DNA of 64,000 nt from Tunturiibacter empetritectus (lineage in GTDB: Bacteria; Acidobacteriota; Terriglobia; Terriglobales; Acidobacteriaceae), in the NCBI RefSeq assembly GCF_014201375.1, contig NZ_JACHDZ010000001.1, positions 1,095,206 through 1,159,205 of the forward strand. The letters are read 5' to 3'. The notes under the pieces were generated by a model. The model was not told the DNA's origin. It saw nothing but the letters and a program-made list of their open reading frames with translations, and did no database searches. This document shows positions 25,317 through 34,473 of the stretch, in pieces. Position numbers and translations under genes: made by a program. The number at the start of each line of letters is the position of its first letter. Positions within the stretch are counted from its first letter, which is position 1.

Positions 25317-26399
25317 TTAGCGTCCGACGACGATGACTGAGAAGGTGCCTGGGATTGGAGTGGGTCGGAACTGTAACTCTTCGGAGACGGTGCCAGTGTT
25401 CTGGCCGAACTTGGAGGTTACGAGATATGCCTTGTCGTCCTTCTGGCTGACGATCATTGTTCTTGCGCCCGGTTGAGTGCTTACCTGCTGGATGCGGGAG
25501 TATTTGGCGAGCCCGTCGCGGCGGAAGATGGAGAGCGTGCCGGTGGCATCGGCGACGAAGAGCAGGTTGTGCCGTGCGTCGAAGTCGATGTCGCCGACGT
25601 TCGGTGGAGCCTCGCCGATAGGGGTGACGTGGCCGGTCTCTGTGTCGACTGAGACTAGCTTGTGATCTTCGCAGGCTGTGAAAAGTTGATGGTGAGCACT
25701 ATCGCTGGCTAAGCCGCTTGGGCCGGTGCAGGGGGCGAGCTGCCAGGATGCGGTGATTTTTTTTGCAGCGGCGTCGATGCGGGTGATCTGACCGAGGGCT
25801 GGGAGCGCGACGAAGAGGGCTCCTTTTCCGTCGGCAATCGCGGAGCCGGGGCGGCTATTGAGAGGGATTGTTGCGGTAACCTGGTTGGTCGCGGCGTCGA
25901 TGACGGTCGCGCTGTGGCTATGCGAGTTGAACGCGAGGACGGAGTTTGAAACGGGGTCGAAGGCGATGGAGGCCGGGACGGCGCCCGTGGGGACGGAGGC
26001 GACTACTTTGAGGCTGGTGCGGTCAAAGACACGGACGAATCCGGCTGTTCCGTCGGTCACGTCGGTGACGTATCCGTACTTGCCGGAGTTGTCGAGCGTG
26101 ATGTCGCGGATGTTTTTCATGTCCTCTATTTCTGCGATGAGCTTGCCGGTGTCGGTGTCTACGACCATCACACGATTGGTTCGAGGGATGTAGAGACGGT
26201 GAGCTGGCGCGTCGAGAACGAGGAAGCCCCATCCTCCTTTGCCGCCGAGGTTCCATTGGTCCTGCACGTGAAACTTCGGTAAGGCGGTTGGGCTTGCTGC
26301 ATGGAGGAGATGCGTGACGGGGGCGGTTGCGATTGCCGCGAGGAGGAGAGCTGAGGGAAGGACTTTTGCGATCAATTTCTGTATGCGGAGATTCTTCAT
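25317..26399 (-). CDS. Secreted YncE-like beta-propeller protein
   Basis: A 360-residue exported protein with a signal peptide (about residues 1-33). The rest consists of seven or so propeller blades of 40-45 residues, each with a pattern like NRVMVVDTDTGKLIAEI, FVRVFDRTSLKVVASVPTG and HSATVIDAATNQVTATIPL. This is the YncE/YVTN seven-bladed propeller, used for binding proteins, DNA or surfaces and rarely catalytic. It follows the phosphoesterase gene on the same strand, separated by 87 bases containing a strong hairpin; this pairing is common in acidobacteria and suggests a joint extracellular role. Confidence 0.87.
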   Translation of the reverse strand: MKNLRIQKLIAKVLPSALLLAAIATAPVTHLLHAASPTALPKFHVQDQWNLGGKGGWGFLVLDAPAHRLYIPRTNRVMVVDTDTGKLIAEIEDMKNIRDITLDNSGKYGYVTDVTDGTAGFVRVFDRTSLKVVASVPTGAVPASIAFDPVSNSVLAFNSHSHSATVIDAATNQVTATIPLNSRPGSAIADGKGALFVALPALGQITRIDAAAKKITASWQLAPCTGPSGLASDSAHHQLFTACEDHKLVSVDTETGHVTPIGEAPPNVGDIDFDARHNLLFVADATGTLSIFRRDGLAKYSRIQQVSTQPGARTMIVSQKDDKAYLVTSKFGQNTGTVSEELQFRPTPIPGTFSVIVVGR

Positions 26400-26430
26400 T
26401 TTATTTATGGCCAGTGTGATTAAGAAATTA

Positions 26431-26462
26431 CTTCGACGGCCAGCGTGGGCTGACCGTCGAAG
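26431..26462 (-). terminator. Strong hairpin between phosphoesterase and propeller genes
   Basis: CTTCGACGG at 26431-26439 pairs perfectly with CCGTCGAAG at 26454-26462, with further CAGC/GCTG pairing inside. On the minus strand it is followed by TAATTTCTTAAT. It may act as a partial terminator or as an mRNA-stabilising stem at the end of the phosphoesterase message. Confidence 0.6.
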
Positions 26463-26486
26463 GTTGGATCTTGAGCCGTGCTGCGG

Positions 26487-28433
26487 TTATTTGGTGGAGA
26501 ATTGGAAGTCATCCGTCAGATCGCCAATTGCAGGGCTGTTGGTCGGGACGTAAGGGCTGTTTGCTTTCTGGATCGGGTTCGGCAGGTTGTCGCGGCTGCG
26601 GTCGGAGATGGTGGGCAGGCCCCAGTTCTTCTCGATGAACTTCATGAGGGAGACGTGATCGCCATACTCGTGCGAGACTTTTCCGCCGGTGGAGTACTTG
26701 GAGACAACGATGAGGGGAATGCGGGTACCGTCGCCGAAGAAGTCGACGGGTTGGATGTAGCCGGAGTCATAGTATCCGCCGCCCTCGTCGAAGGTGACGA
26801 AGATGGCAGTGTCGGCCCAGAGGGTCGGGTTGGCTTTGACTCCGTCGATGATCTTCTTGGTGAAGCCTTCGAACAGATCGAGTTTAGAAGACGCCGGGTG
26901 ACCATCGTTGAAGCCGCCGCTGGGCTTGACGATGGAGACTGGCGGCAGGTTGCCGGTGTCGATGTCCTCATAGAGCTCAGTGGTGTCCGCGATGTAGGTC
27001 TGGCGGGCGGCCTGAGTTCCCATGAACTGGGTCTGGTACTGGAATGGGTTGCAGATGTTGCAGTATGCATCGAAGGCGTTCGACTCGGTGGGATCGGTTA
27101 CGTAGAGATCCCAGTTCTCGCCGAAGTATTTGAAGGGTACGTTATGGGCGACGAGATCGTCACCGATGCTCTTCTGGCTGGTGGGAGGAATGGTGAAGGG
27201 CGAGTACTGCGACGTGAGCGTGCCGTCGCCGTTGTAGCCGGGGTTGTAGTTGTTGACGAGGTAGTAGTCGCCCTTGACGCAGTTGGGCTTCACAGGCCGC
27301 TTGAGGGACTGGAGGTAGTTTGTGACGGCTGGAACGCCTGGCTGGTTGAGGTCGCCGCAGTTGACGTAGCTTCCGCCGCCGTAACCATCCTGGTCGTAGA
27401 AGTCGTTGGTCGCGACCTGGGGGTTGGGGTTTTCGATTTCGTTGGTGGGGGGCTTGGTGGCAGCGCCCTTGGTGTTCGTGTAGAAGATGGCATCGCCGAA
27501 GCCAAACATGATGTGATTGGCACCGGTGCCGCCCATTACCGACTGGTGGAAGTTGTCGCTGATGGTGTAGTCATCGGCAAGCTTCTTGAAGTACGGAGCG
27601 TCGCCCTGGGCCATGTTGTAGAAGCCCATGGAGGTGGCGCCTTCGTGGGTGGTCATTTCGTTGAAGTTGGCTGGCTGCGGGGCGCCGTTGCTGCCGGCGC
27701 CGACCGAGACTTCAACCCAGGGGAAGAGGTCGTTCAAGCAACCGCTGGCGTTGTCTTCGGTGGCGTAGTCGGCGTTGCAATCGACCTGCTGCCACATCTG
27801 GAAGAAGCGGTGAACGGGGCTGTTGGTGTAGGCGTCGTACGGCAACTTGGATCCACTGAGCTGAAAGACACCTTCGCGCAGGTTGGTGTCGTTCGTAATG
27901 CGAGTGTCGGGCTTGCCGCCGGCGATACCAGTCGCGCCAGTGAGCAGGAATTTGTCATAACCAGCCGCGAGACCGGTGTCGGCAAGTTCGGCGACCTTCA
28001 GGGTCGTGAAAGGTGCGCTGGTGACGCTTGGCTTTTGAGGTCCGCCAGCGAGAGCCGCGGGAAGGGTGCTGTAGATGCTCTTTTCCTGCGGGCTGTTGGA
28101 GTACTTTCCGTTATCAGCTGTGGTGCTATCGACTGCCGAGAACTGAGCGGAGAGGGAGTAGTTTGGCCCAGGCTGGCCCTTGGCGTTGACGATGCCCTTG
28201 GAGAGGAGGTTCGACACGGTCTCGCCTGCCTTCGGCTTGTAGGTGGCGTAGACGTGATCGAAGGTACGGTTTTCACCGATGATGATGATGACGTGCTTGA
28301 TGGGGGTCTTTGTTTCGGGGACGGCAGTTTGGGCGTAGGCGGATTGTGGCAGTCCCGCAAACACTTGCAGCGCAATCAACATCATGGCGCCGCACTTCAA
28401 GGTCCCGTTAGGGGCGCTGACAGTACGTTTCAA
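26487..28433 (-). CDS. Secreted phosphoesterase (phospholipase C/acid phosphatase family)
   Basis: A 648-residue exported protein with a signal peptide ending near QSAYAQ (about residue 35). The PF04185-type domain opens with KHVIIIIGENRTFDH, whose Glu-Asn and Asp-His are metal ligands in this family, and continues with a GTGANHIMFGFGDA stretch, FVTFDEGGGYYDSG (metal-binding Asp/Glu near 560) and DHVSLMKFIEKNWG close to the end. Members hydrolyse phospholipids or phosphomonoesters outside the cell, probably for phosphate scavenging. It precedes the YncE-like gene on the same strand. No pho-box could be identified by eye. Confidence 0.88.
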   Translation of the reverse strand: MKRTVSAPNGTLKCGAMMLIALQVFAGLPQSAYAQTAVPETKTPIKHVIIIIGENRTFDHVYATYKPKAGETVSNLLSKGIVNAKGQPGPNYSLSAQFSAVDSTTADNGKYSNSPQEKSIYSTLPAALAGGPQKPSVTSAPFTTLKVAELADTGLAAGYDKFLLTGATGIAGGKPDTRITNDTNLREGVFQLSGSKLPYDAYTNSPVHRFFQMWQQVDCNADYATEDNASGCLNDLFPWVEVSVGAGSNGAPQPANFNEMTTHEGATSMGFYNMAQGDAPYFKKLADDYTISDNFHQSVMGGTGANHIMFGFGDAIFYTNTKGAATKPPTNEIENPNPQVATNDFYDQDGYGGGSYVNCGDLNQPGVPAVTNYLQSLKRPVKPNCVKGDYYLVNNYNPGYNGDGTLTSQYSPFTIPPTSQKSIGDDLVAHNVPFKYFGENWDLYVTDPTESNAFDAYCNICNPFQYQTQFMGTQAARQTYIADTTELYEDIDTGNLPPVSIVKPSGGFNDGHPASSKLDLFEGFTKKIIDGVKANPTLWADTAIFVTFDEGGGYYDSGYIQPVDFFGDGTRIPLIVVSKYSTGGKVSHEYGDHVSLMKFIEKNWGLPTISDRSRDNLPNPIQKANSPYVPTNSPAIGDLTDDFQFSTK

Positions 28434-28663
28434 AGTGATACCTCCGAAGAACTGAGGGAACGGATTGACCCGTTGGGGAATACAACCTCAGTGGGATAAC
28501 CGTAGAGGCAGTGGCGTGGTTGGTGTGTCACGTCAAAGTGAAATGATCAATAATTACGGTTACGTTGTGGGTGGGATTTCGTCGTGAGAAAAATGTTTTT
28601 GAATGTAATAGCTTATTACCACTCTGTTTACATTCGAGTTTGCCGACGCGTGTGACGCCTTAG

Positions 28664-30394
28664 TTACACGATCACCTTGTACGGCCTCATCATCTCGTTG
28701 TCTTCATGCTCGAGGATGTGGCAGTGCCAGACGTAGAGGAGCTCGTCGCCTGGAGAGACCTGCGCTCCATGGGGAAGATCGAAGCGCATGATGACGCGGG
28801 TGACATAGCCTGGGTAGGACTTGATCGTATCCTTGTAGGCGGGGCGCTCGTTGCTCTCCGGCGCCATTGGCCTTCCGGTGAAGACGAGCTTGCCGGTCTG
28901 CTGATAGGTTGGCACGTCGAAGGTCTGGCGATTCAAAACCTGGAAGCGCACGAGATGGACGTGCAGGGGATGAACGTCGCCGGTGATGTTGATGAAAGAC
29001 CAGATCTCTGTCGAACCTGCCTTTGGATCTTCGGTGATGGGTTCGTGCCAGCGTGCGTTGCCGAGAAGGCCAGTGATGACGTAGCCGTCGGAGGGGCGCT
29101 CTTTTTCTGAGACGAGCAGGAGACGCTCACGGGTCGCGTAGGTGGGAACGAGCGGCTCGAACGGGACAAGCGTTTCGAGGACGACGCTGGTGTCCTGGCT
29201 GGAGAGAGGCTTTGTCACTCTGAAGAGCATGACGTCTTCGGCAAGGTACTGGCCGCCCATCGTGTAGGGGGCAGGGGCGTCGTTGACGAGCGAGAAGGAT
29301 TTGGCTTCACAGCCGGAGAAGTCGATGACGATATCGAAGCGCTCCCCTGGAGCGACGAGGAGGTAGTGGAGTTCGAGGAGGGGGGCAGGGAGGAGGCCGC
29401 CGTCGGTGCCGATCTGCTGGAAGGATGGGGTGTCGAAGGAGTCGTTCAGGATCTTTCCGGTGGCGTCGGAGTTGAAGAGACGGAGGTGGTAGAAGCGGGC
29501 GTTCGCAGCGTTGACGATTCGGAAGCGATACCTGCGCGGCTCGACCTCGAGGAATGGGGTGACTTTTCCGTTGACGCAGTTGTAGTCGCCGTAAAACTCC
29601 TGGATCCAGATGGGATGTTCCTTTGGACCGTTGACAACTTTTGGGTAGTAGAGGGAGCCGTCGTGGTGAAAGAGGCGGTCCTGCAGCATGAGGGGGATTT
29701 CGTAGTCGCCTTGAGGGAGGTTGAGTGCTTTCTCCGCTTCGTCGCGAATGAGATAGAAGCCTGCTAAGCCGGCGTAGACGTTCAGACGCGTGATGCCTAG
29801 GCAGTGATCGTGATACCAGAGGGTGGTAGAGGGTTGGCAGTTGGGATAGGCAGAGGGGCGGGGGTTGAACTTCGCGCCATGCGGGCCGTGTTCGCCCTGC
29901 GCTGTGAACCATGCTTCGGGGTAGCCGTCGTCGTCGGGCATGGCGCAGGCGCCGTGGAGATGCGCGACGTTGCGGACTGCGGGTAGAGACGATTCCGCGC
30001 CGTGGATGGAGTGATCGATGGGGAGGAGATGCGTTGTGGGAAGCTTGCTGATCCAGTTGATGCTGAGGGGTTGGTTGCTCTGGGCTTCGATGGTTGGGCC
30101 GGGCCAGGAGCTGTTGTATCCCCACAGGGTCGTCGGGGGAAGATCTCGGTGCACCTTTTGCTGAAACTGGTGCGTCTCGATGTCGATGACTTCGTTTGGT
30201 TTTCCTGTGGCATGGAAAACCGGCGGAATGGGCAGGGGATCGACGTAGCGGGTGAGCCTGACTCCGCTGCGTATCTGAGCGGGCGAGGCCATTGCCTGTT
30301 GCATCGCGGGCACGGTCTTGCTGAGGGTGAGGCCGGCGGCGGAGGTGAGCCCGCGTTGGAGGAGGCGGCGTCTGCTCAGCATCGTGCGGGGCAA
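28664..30394 (-). CDS. Tat-exported multicopper oxidase (CotA/bilirubin-oxidase-like)
   Basis: A 576-residue laccase-family enzyme. The twin-arginine signal is SRRRLLQRGLTSAAGLTLS (about 7-25). All copper motifs are visible: HLHGA, LWYHDHCLGIT, HPLHVHLVRF and the C-terminal HCHILEHEDNEMM, giving type 1 (Cys, two His, axial Met) and type 2/3 sites. The HCHILEHEDNEMMRP ending is characteristic of CotA and bilirubin oxidases. Likely substrates are phenolics, Mn(II) or Cu(I); three-domain length fits. It is separated from the next gene by 230 bases without a recognised feature and is divergent from the glycosyltransferase gene. Confidence 0.93.
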   Translation of the reverse strand: MPRTMLSRRRLLQRGLTSAAGLTLSKTVPAMQQAMASPAQIRSGVRLTRYVDPLPIPPVFHATGKPNEVIDIETHQFQQKVHRDLPPTTLWGYNSSWPGPTIEAQSNQPLSINWISKLPTTHLLPIDHSIHGAESSLPAVRNVAHLHGACAMPDDDGYPEAWFTAQGEHGPHGAKFNPRPSAYPNCQPSTTLWYHDHCLGITRLNVYAGLAGFYLIRDEAEKALNLPQGDYEIPLMLQDRLFHHDGSLYYPKVVNGPKEHPIWIQEFYGDYNCVNGKVTPFLEVEPRRYRFRIVNAANARFYHLRLFNSDATGKILNDSFDTPSFQQIGTDGGLLPAPLLELHYLLVAPGERFDIVIDFSGCEAKSFSLVNDAPAPYTMGGQYLAEDVMLFRVTKPLSSQDTSVVLETLVPFEPLVPTYATRERLLLVSEKERPSDGYVITGLLGNARWHEPITEDPKAGSTEIWSFINITGDVHPLHVHLVRFQVLNRQTFDVPTYQQTGKLVFTGRPMAPESNERPAYKDTIKSYPGYVTRVIMRFDLPHGAQVSPGDELLYVWHCHILEHEDNEMMRPYKVIV

Positions 30395-30562
30395 GGACCG
30401 TATGGAGTTTTTGCGAGGGAATGATTCATTAATTCCGGTTCAATCTGCTTGTTTTGCGATGTGGCTGTAAAGCAAGACACTAGTCCGATCTTGTTACGGC
30501 AAGATGAAGGTGTCCTGATCTGGTCTCCGGATTTGGGGTGAAGGGAAATAGAATGAAGGGGC

Positions 30563-31366
30563 ATGCCGAAAGCGACGCTCTCCGTAGCCATCATCACCTT
30601 GAATGAAGAAGCCAACCTTGCGCGGACGCTCTCCAGCGTGCGGTTTGCGGATGAGGTGGTGGTGGTGGACTCGGGCTCGACCGATCGTACTCGGGAGATT
30701 GCGGAGTCGTTCGGGGCGAAGATTTTTACGGAGGCGTGGAAGGGATTTGCGAGGCAAAAGAACTCTGCCATTGAAAAGTGTGTGGGGACGTGGGTTCTTT
30801 CGCTGGATGCGGATGAAGAGCTGACGGTGGAGTTGCAGAGGGAGATTGGGCAGATGCTGGAGGCTGATGCTGAGATGGTGCCACAGATAGATGGCTATCG
30901 GCTTCGGCTTCGGCATGTCTTTCTTGGGCGCTGGATGCGTCATGGAGGCTACTATCCAGATCTCAAGCTACGTTTGTTTCGGCGTGTCACGAGCGCTGGT
31001 GCGGCCGGCTTTACAGATCGACCGGTGCATGAGTCGGTGCAGGTTGCGGGGAGGGTGGAGACGATGGAGAACGATTTTCTCCATCATGGCTATCCTGATT
31101 TGAATATTTATCTGGAACACATGAACCGCTATAGCAGTCTTGGCGGCAAGATTGTTGCGGCAAAGGGGAAGGTCAGCCGGTCGTGGGTGGCTTTCTGCTG
31201 GAATGTTGTTTGGGTTCCGCTCCTGACGTTTGTGTGGAACTTTGGGTTTCGGCTGGGTTTTCTGGATGGGCGCGAAGGGTTGCTGCTCCATCTTTATCAT
31301 TCGGCCTACATCAGCTGGAAGTATGCGAAGGCGTGGCAGATTGGGCGTTACGCCGGCTCCCGCTGA
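30563..31366 (+). CDS. Family 2 glycosyltransferase (WaaE/KdtX-like)
   Basis: A 267-residue enzyme. The GT-A domain has LSVAIITLNEEANLART, VVVDSGSTDRTREIAESFGA and the metal-binding LSLDADEEL (about residues 79-87). The family-specific stretch LGRWMRHGGYYPDLKLRLFRR is typical of WaaE-like LPS-core beta-glucosyltransferases. A hydrophobic segment near residues 210-230 probably anchors it to the inner membrane. It converges with the ArnT-like gene, overlapping its end by 19 bases, and shares the neighbourhood with other envelope genes, so a role in LPS core or surface glycan assembly is likely. Confidence 0.87.
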   Translation: MPKATLSVAIITLNEEANLARTLSSVRFADEVVVVDSGSTDRTREIAESFGAKIFTEAWKGFARQKNSAIEKCVGTWVLSLDADEELTVELQREIGQMLEADAEMVPQIDGYRLRLRHVFLGRWMRHGGYYPDLKLRLFRRVTSAGAAGFTDRPVHESVQVAGRVETMENDFLHHGYPDLNIYLEHMNRYSSLGGKIVAAKGKVSRSWVAFCWNVVWVPLLTFVWNFGFRLGFLDGREGLLLHLYHSAYISWKYAKAWQIGRYAGSR

Positions 31367-32673
31367 GGTCGTCGCGTGGCGGACTGGAAGAGGTATACGG
31401 CGAGGATCGTCATGAGCGGTTCGAGCGGGTGGCGAAAGCGGGCTTGGACGGTGACGAAGTAGTAGGTGAGCGGCAGAAGTGCGAAGGCCCATGCGAAGAG
31501 GATGGCTCCCGGGATGCGCTGCTTGAGGGCTAAGAAGAGGCCTAGAAGTCCGGCGAGACTGACGAAGCTGTAGTTCAGAACACGGAAGGTTTCGTTGAGG
31601 ACTCCTTTTTCGACTGGCTTGGGAACGCTGATCCAGTAGAAGTAGAACCGCTTGAGGGCGAGTTCGAAGAAGCGCAGTTTGTGGGTGCGAATATGTTCGC
31701 GTGCGAGCTTGCCTTCACTTTGAACATAGGCATACTCTCCCATATTTTTGTATCGGAGATACTCCGGGCAGACGTCACAGACGGGTACTCTGGTGCCGAC
31801 GGTGAAGCCGTTGTAGGAGTCGAGAACGGAGTCGTGCAGCTCTGCGCCGAGATTGCCGCGAATCGGGATGAAGGCGTGAAAGACTTTTTCGTTGCGCACC
31901 ATCCATGGGGCGAGGCAGGCGAGGAAGATGATTCCGGCGATGATGGCTTTGCTAATCGCGGGCCCGAGCGCGGCTTTCTCCTTTGTTGCGCCGAGGAGCA
32001 TCCAGATGCCGCAGACAGGGAGGAAGAGGAGGATCGTGGAGTTCAATAGAGCGATCATGCCCCAGAAGAGGCCAAAGAGGCACCAGCGGAGGGTGGTTTG
32101 TGGATTTGGTTCTGGGGAGTCTTCTCCAATGCTGCGGACACGGAGGGCAAACACGAGGACAGCGGAGAAGAGGAGAGCTGTGAGGGCCATGTCCCAGACC
32201 CAGTGAACGGCATATTGCAAGGCGGCGGGGTAGAGCGCCCAAAGCCACGCTGACCAAAGGGCGATCTTGCGGGCTCGTCCGGTGGGTTGAAAGCATCTGG
32301 CGGCGATCTCGAAGATGAGGAGAGCTGTTGCTGCGGAGAAGATGCTGTTGATGGTGAGGATCACCCAGGCAGACTTCGCGGTGTAGACGCCGAAGAGTTT
32401 GAAGACGCCGGCGAGCAGCAGCGGGTAGAGTGGCGGAACCCAGGCGGTGGGGCCGGAGTGGCCTGTGAATGGATCGGCGTAGCCAAAGCCCGTGGAGATG
32501 GCGCGGGCGATCCGGCCCATCTCCCACCCGAATTGGAGGTGGTCCTCCGAAGGGCGGATGCGGTAGGTGTGGGCAAGGGTGACGTAGAGGACGCGGAGTA
32601 GAAGTCCGACCGAAAAGAGATACCACGGTGCTCGGAATGGGTGGGACTGTTCCTGCGTTTGTGAGGTTGGCAT
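31348..32673 (-). CDS. ArnT/PMT-like membrane glycosyltransferase (GT39/GT83 type)
   Basis: A 441-residue polytopic protein with about ten hydrophobic helices. The N-terminal LLLRVLYVTLAH followed by a luminal loop (TYRIRPSEDHLQFGWEMGRIARA, with acidic residue) fits the PMT/ArnT superfamily, which uses polyprenyl-phosphate sugars on the periplasmic side. A stretch TGHSGPTAWVPPLYPLLLAGVFKLFG matches the family's second helix region. Acceptor and donor are unknown. The start of this gene is 16 bases from the methyltransferase stop, and both are minus-strand, so they are likely an operon. Its 3' end overlaps the convergent GT2 gene. Confidence 0.82.
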   Translation of the reverse strand: MPTSQTQEQSHPFRAPWYLFSVGLLLRVLYVTLAHTYRIRPSEDHLQFGWEMGRIARAISTGFGYADPFTGHSGPTAWVPPLYPLLLAGVFKLFGVYTAKSAWVILTINSIFSAATALLIFEIAARCFQPTGRARKIALWSAWLWALYPAALQYAVHWVWDMALTALLFSAVLVFALRVRSIGEDSPEPNPQTTLRWCLFGLFWGMIALLNSTILLFLPVCGIWMLLGATKEKAALGPAISKAIIAGIIFLACLAPWMVRNEKVFHAFIPIRGNLGAELHDSVLDSYNGFTVGTRVPVCDVCPEYLRYKNMGEYAYVQSEGKLAREHIRTHKLRFFELALKRFYFYWISVPKPVEKGVLNETFRVLNYSFVSLAGLLGLFLALKQRIPGAILFAWAFALLPLTYYFVTVQARFRHPLEPLMTILAVYLFQSATRRPQREPA

Positions 32674-32689
32674 CCGCTTATTCCTGCGT

Positions 32690-33331
32690 CTAGCTGCGAC
32701 CGGCGCGGGGTTGAGCGATGACGAGTCCGCGAGGAGTCGGTAAAAAGACGACGGAGAGCAGACCTTCGGACTCCATCGACTTCGCAGCGTCGCGAACGAC
32801 TTTGTGGTGTGAGCTGGCGTCGTGCATAAGGATGAGTCCGTTGGGGTTGATCTGGGGAAGGAAGCACTTGACCTCCTGCTCGCGGATGGGCATGTCGGAG
32901 TCGGAGAAGAAGAGATCGATGGTGCCGTCGATCTTCATCTCAAGGCTGGACTGGTTGCGGAGTTCGATCCAGGGCTTGAGTGGGGAGGCTTCGAGGCGTT
33001 CTTTAGCACGAGCGTAGACGGCGGGGTCAAACTCGCAGCTGATGACTTTACCGAAGCCGTTGCGCTCGAGGCCCTTTGCGATCCATTCGGTCGAGACGCC
33101 GAGGAAAGATCCGGTTTCAACGACGAGCCTGGGCTTGATGGTTGTAACCAGCGTTGCGAGGAACTCCAGGACTTCGAGCTCGGCGGTCATAGAGTCGATC
33201 ATGCTCCAGTGCTCGGGTTGTGGGCACTCGGGCGTGGCGCGGTGGGACTCGGACTGGAGCGTACCGGCGGCGCGATCATGCTGGAGCATGACCTTATGTT
33301 CCTGCTTTATCTTCTTGCTGAATAAACCCAT
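32690..33331 (-). CDS. Class I SAM-dependent methyltransferase (CmcI/Methyltransf_24 type)
   Basis: A 213-residue protein. The SAM-binding motif is VVETGSFLGVSTEWIA (about 81-96), followed by KVISCEFDP (motif II) and DLFFSDSDMP (about 138-147, the motif IV acidic cluster). GLILMHDASSHHKVVRD is typical of the CmcI-like/MTase_24 group, often acting on sugars or small hydroxylated molecules. No transmembrane segment. It leads the minus-strand pair with the ArnT-like gene. The likely job is methylation of a surface sugar or precursor, an inference from context only. Confidence 0.82.
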   Translation of the reverse strand: MGLFSKKIKQEHKVMLQHDRAAGTLQSESHRATPECPQPEHWSMIDSMTAELEVLEFLATLVTTIKPRLVVETGSFLGVSTEWIAKGLERNGFGKVISCEFDPAVYARAKERLEASPLKPWIELRNQSSLEMKIDGTIDLFFSDSDMPIREQEVKCFLPQINPNGLILMHDASSHHKVVRDAAKSMESEGLLSVVFLPTPRGLVIAQPRAGRS

Positions 33332-33612
33332 GCAAAACTCCCTGATCTTCCATTATGCGGGATCGGAGGGCACAAGGAGGGAGTGGGCAAAGGGCTTCGC
33401 TGATTTGCAGAAGAGAGTGTGTGACGGCAACGTCGTCTTTTCTGTCTCGGCGGACGGACCGAAATCTTATTTTGGCCGACATTATGAGGCAATCCTTCGG
33501 CTAATGAGAAAAATGTAGATAATGGCGAGCGAGCGGACAGACGGAATCTTCGACTTCCGTGGTGATTCCCGAGTGAAGGAAATCGAACAGGCAAGCCAGG
33601 AGAAGACGCTGC

Positions 33613-34422
33613 ATGAGCAAGACGTTCGCGGGGCAACTGATATCAGAAGCAGTGGCTATGTTCCTCATTATTGCCTTCGGCGATTCGGTCGCGGCAATGT
33701 ACACGCTTTACAGTCCAAGCCCCTACCAGCAGGCGTATTGGGGAGTGTGCATCGCCTGGGGACTGGCGGTGACGATCGCCATCTACACGACGGGCTCGGT
33801 GAGCGGTTGCCACGGAAATCCGGCCGTTACGCTGGCGCTTGCGGTATACCGAGGGTTTTCCTGGGGCAAAGTGCTTCCGTATTGCTTTGCGCAGGTGACC
33901 GGAGCCTTTCTGGGGGCGGGGATCGTATACACGCTGTTCTCGCCGGTGATCGACAACTTCAATCTGACGAACCACCTTACTCGAGCTACGGGAGGGGCTG
34001 CGGGGGTCTTCTTTACTCATCCGGGTCTGGCGATCACGCCGATGCACGCCTTTGGCGATGAGATTATTCTGACGGCGTTTCTGATCTTTGGCATCTTTGC
34101 GATCACTGAGCAGTACAACGAGATGGCTCCCGGTGCGAATGCGGGAGCGCTGATGATCGGCTTTCTGGTGGCGTTAATCGGGGCATCGATGGGTTACCTG
34201 GAGGCGTGGGCACTCAACCCTGCGCGTGATTTTGGACCACGGCTGTTCTGTTTTCTCGCAGGCTGGGGCGCTTCTGCGCTTCCTTCGCCGCAGAGCTATT
34301 GGTGGATTCCCATCGTTGCTCCTCTGCTCGGCGGACTTGTGGGCGGCGGAGCCTACCAACTTCTGATTCGGCCCTTTCTGCCAGCGCGACAGAAAGCGCT
34401 GCTCCATGCAGCGAAGACATAG
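33613..34422 (+). CDS. glpF: Aquaglyceroporin, glycerol facilitator (MIP family)
   Basis: A 269-residue channel with six membrane helices and two half-helices. Both NPA boxes are present: GCHGNPAVTLA and LNPARDFGPRL. The aspartate after the second NPA-Arg is the mark of glycerol-conducting rather than pure water channels. GGAGAA lies about 11 bases before the ATG. It is the first gene of a glycerol operon, 51 bases upstream of glpK. The 280 bases before it hold no recognisable operator, although catabolite or glycerol-3-phosphate control would be expected. Confidence 0.93.
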   Translation: MSKTFAGQLISEAVAMFLIIAFGDSVAAMYTLYSPSPYQQAYWGVCIAWGLAVTIAIYTTGSVSGCHGNPAVTLALAVYRGFSWGKVLPYCFAQVTGAFLGAGIVYTLFSPVIDNFNLTNHLTRATGGAAGVFFTHPGLAITPMHAFGDEIILTAFLIFGIFAITEQYNEMAPGANAGALMIGFLVALIGASMGYLEAWALNPARDFGPRLFCFLAGWGASALPSPQSYWWIPIVAPLLGGLVGGGAYQLLIRPFLPARQKALLHAAKT

Positions 34423-34473
34423 TGCTCGAGAGGAAGAATATTCTTTCAAGTTACGGACATCCAAGGAGACAAG

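Noticed and set aside
26478..28499. A 673-codon open frame antisense to the phosphoesterase gene
   Set aside because: Valine/glycine-rich mirror of a high-GC gene; the opposite strand has a clear signal peptide and family motifs.
33330..33518. 62-codon frame between the methyltransferase and glpF genes
   Set aside because: Its ATG overlaps the start codon of the divergent methyltransferase and it has no ribosome-binding site or recognised family.
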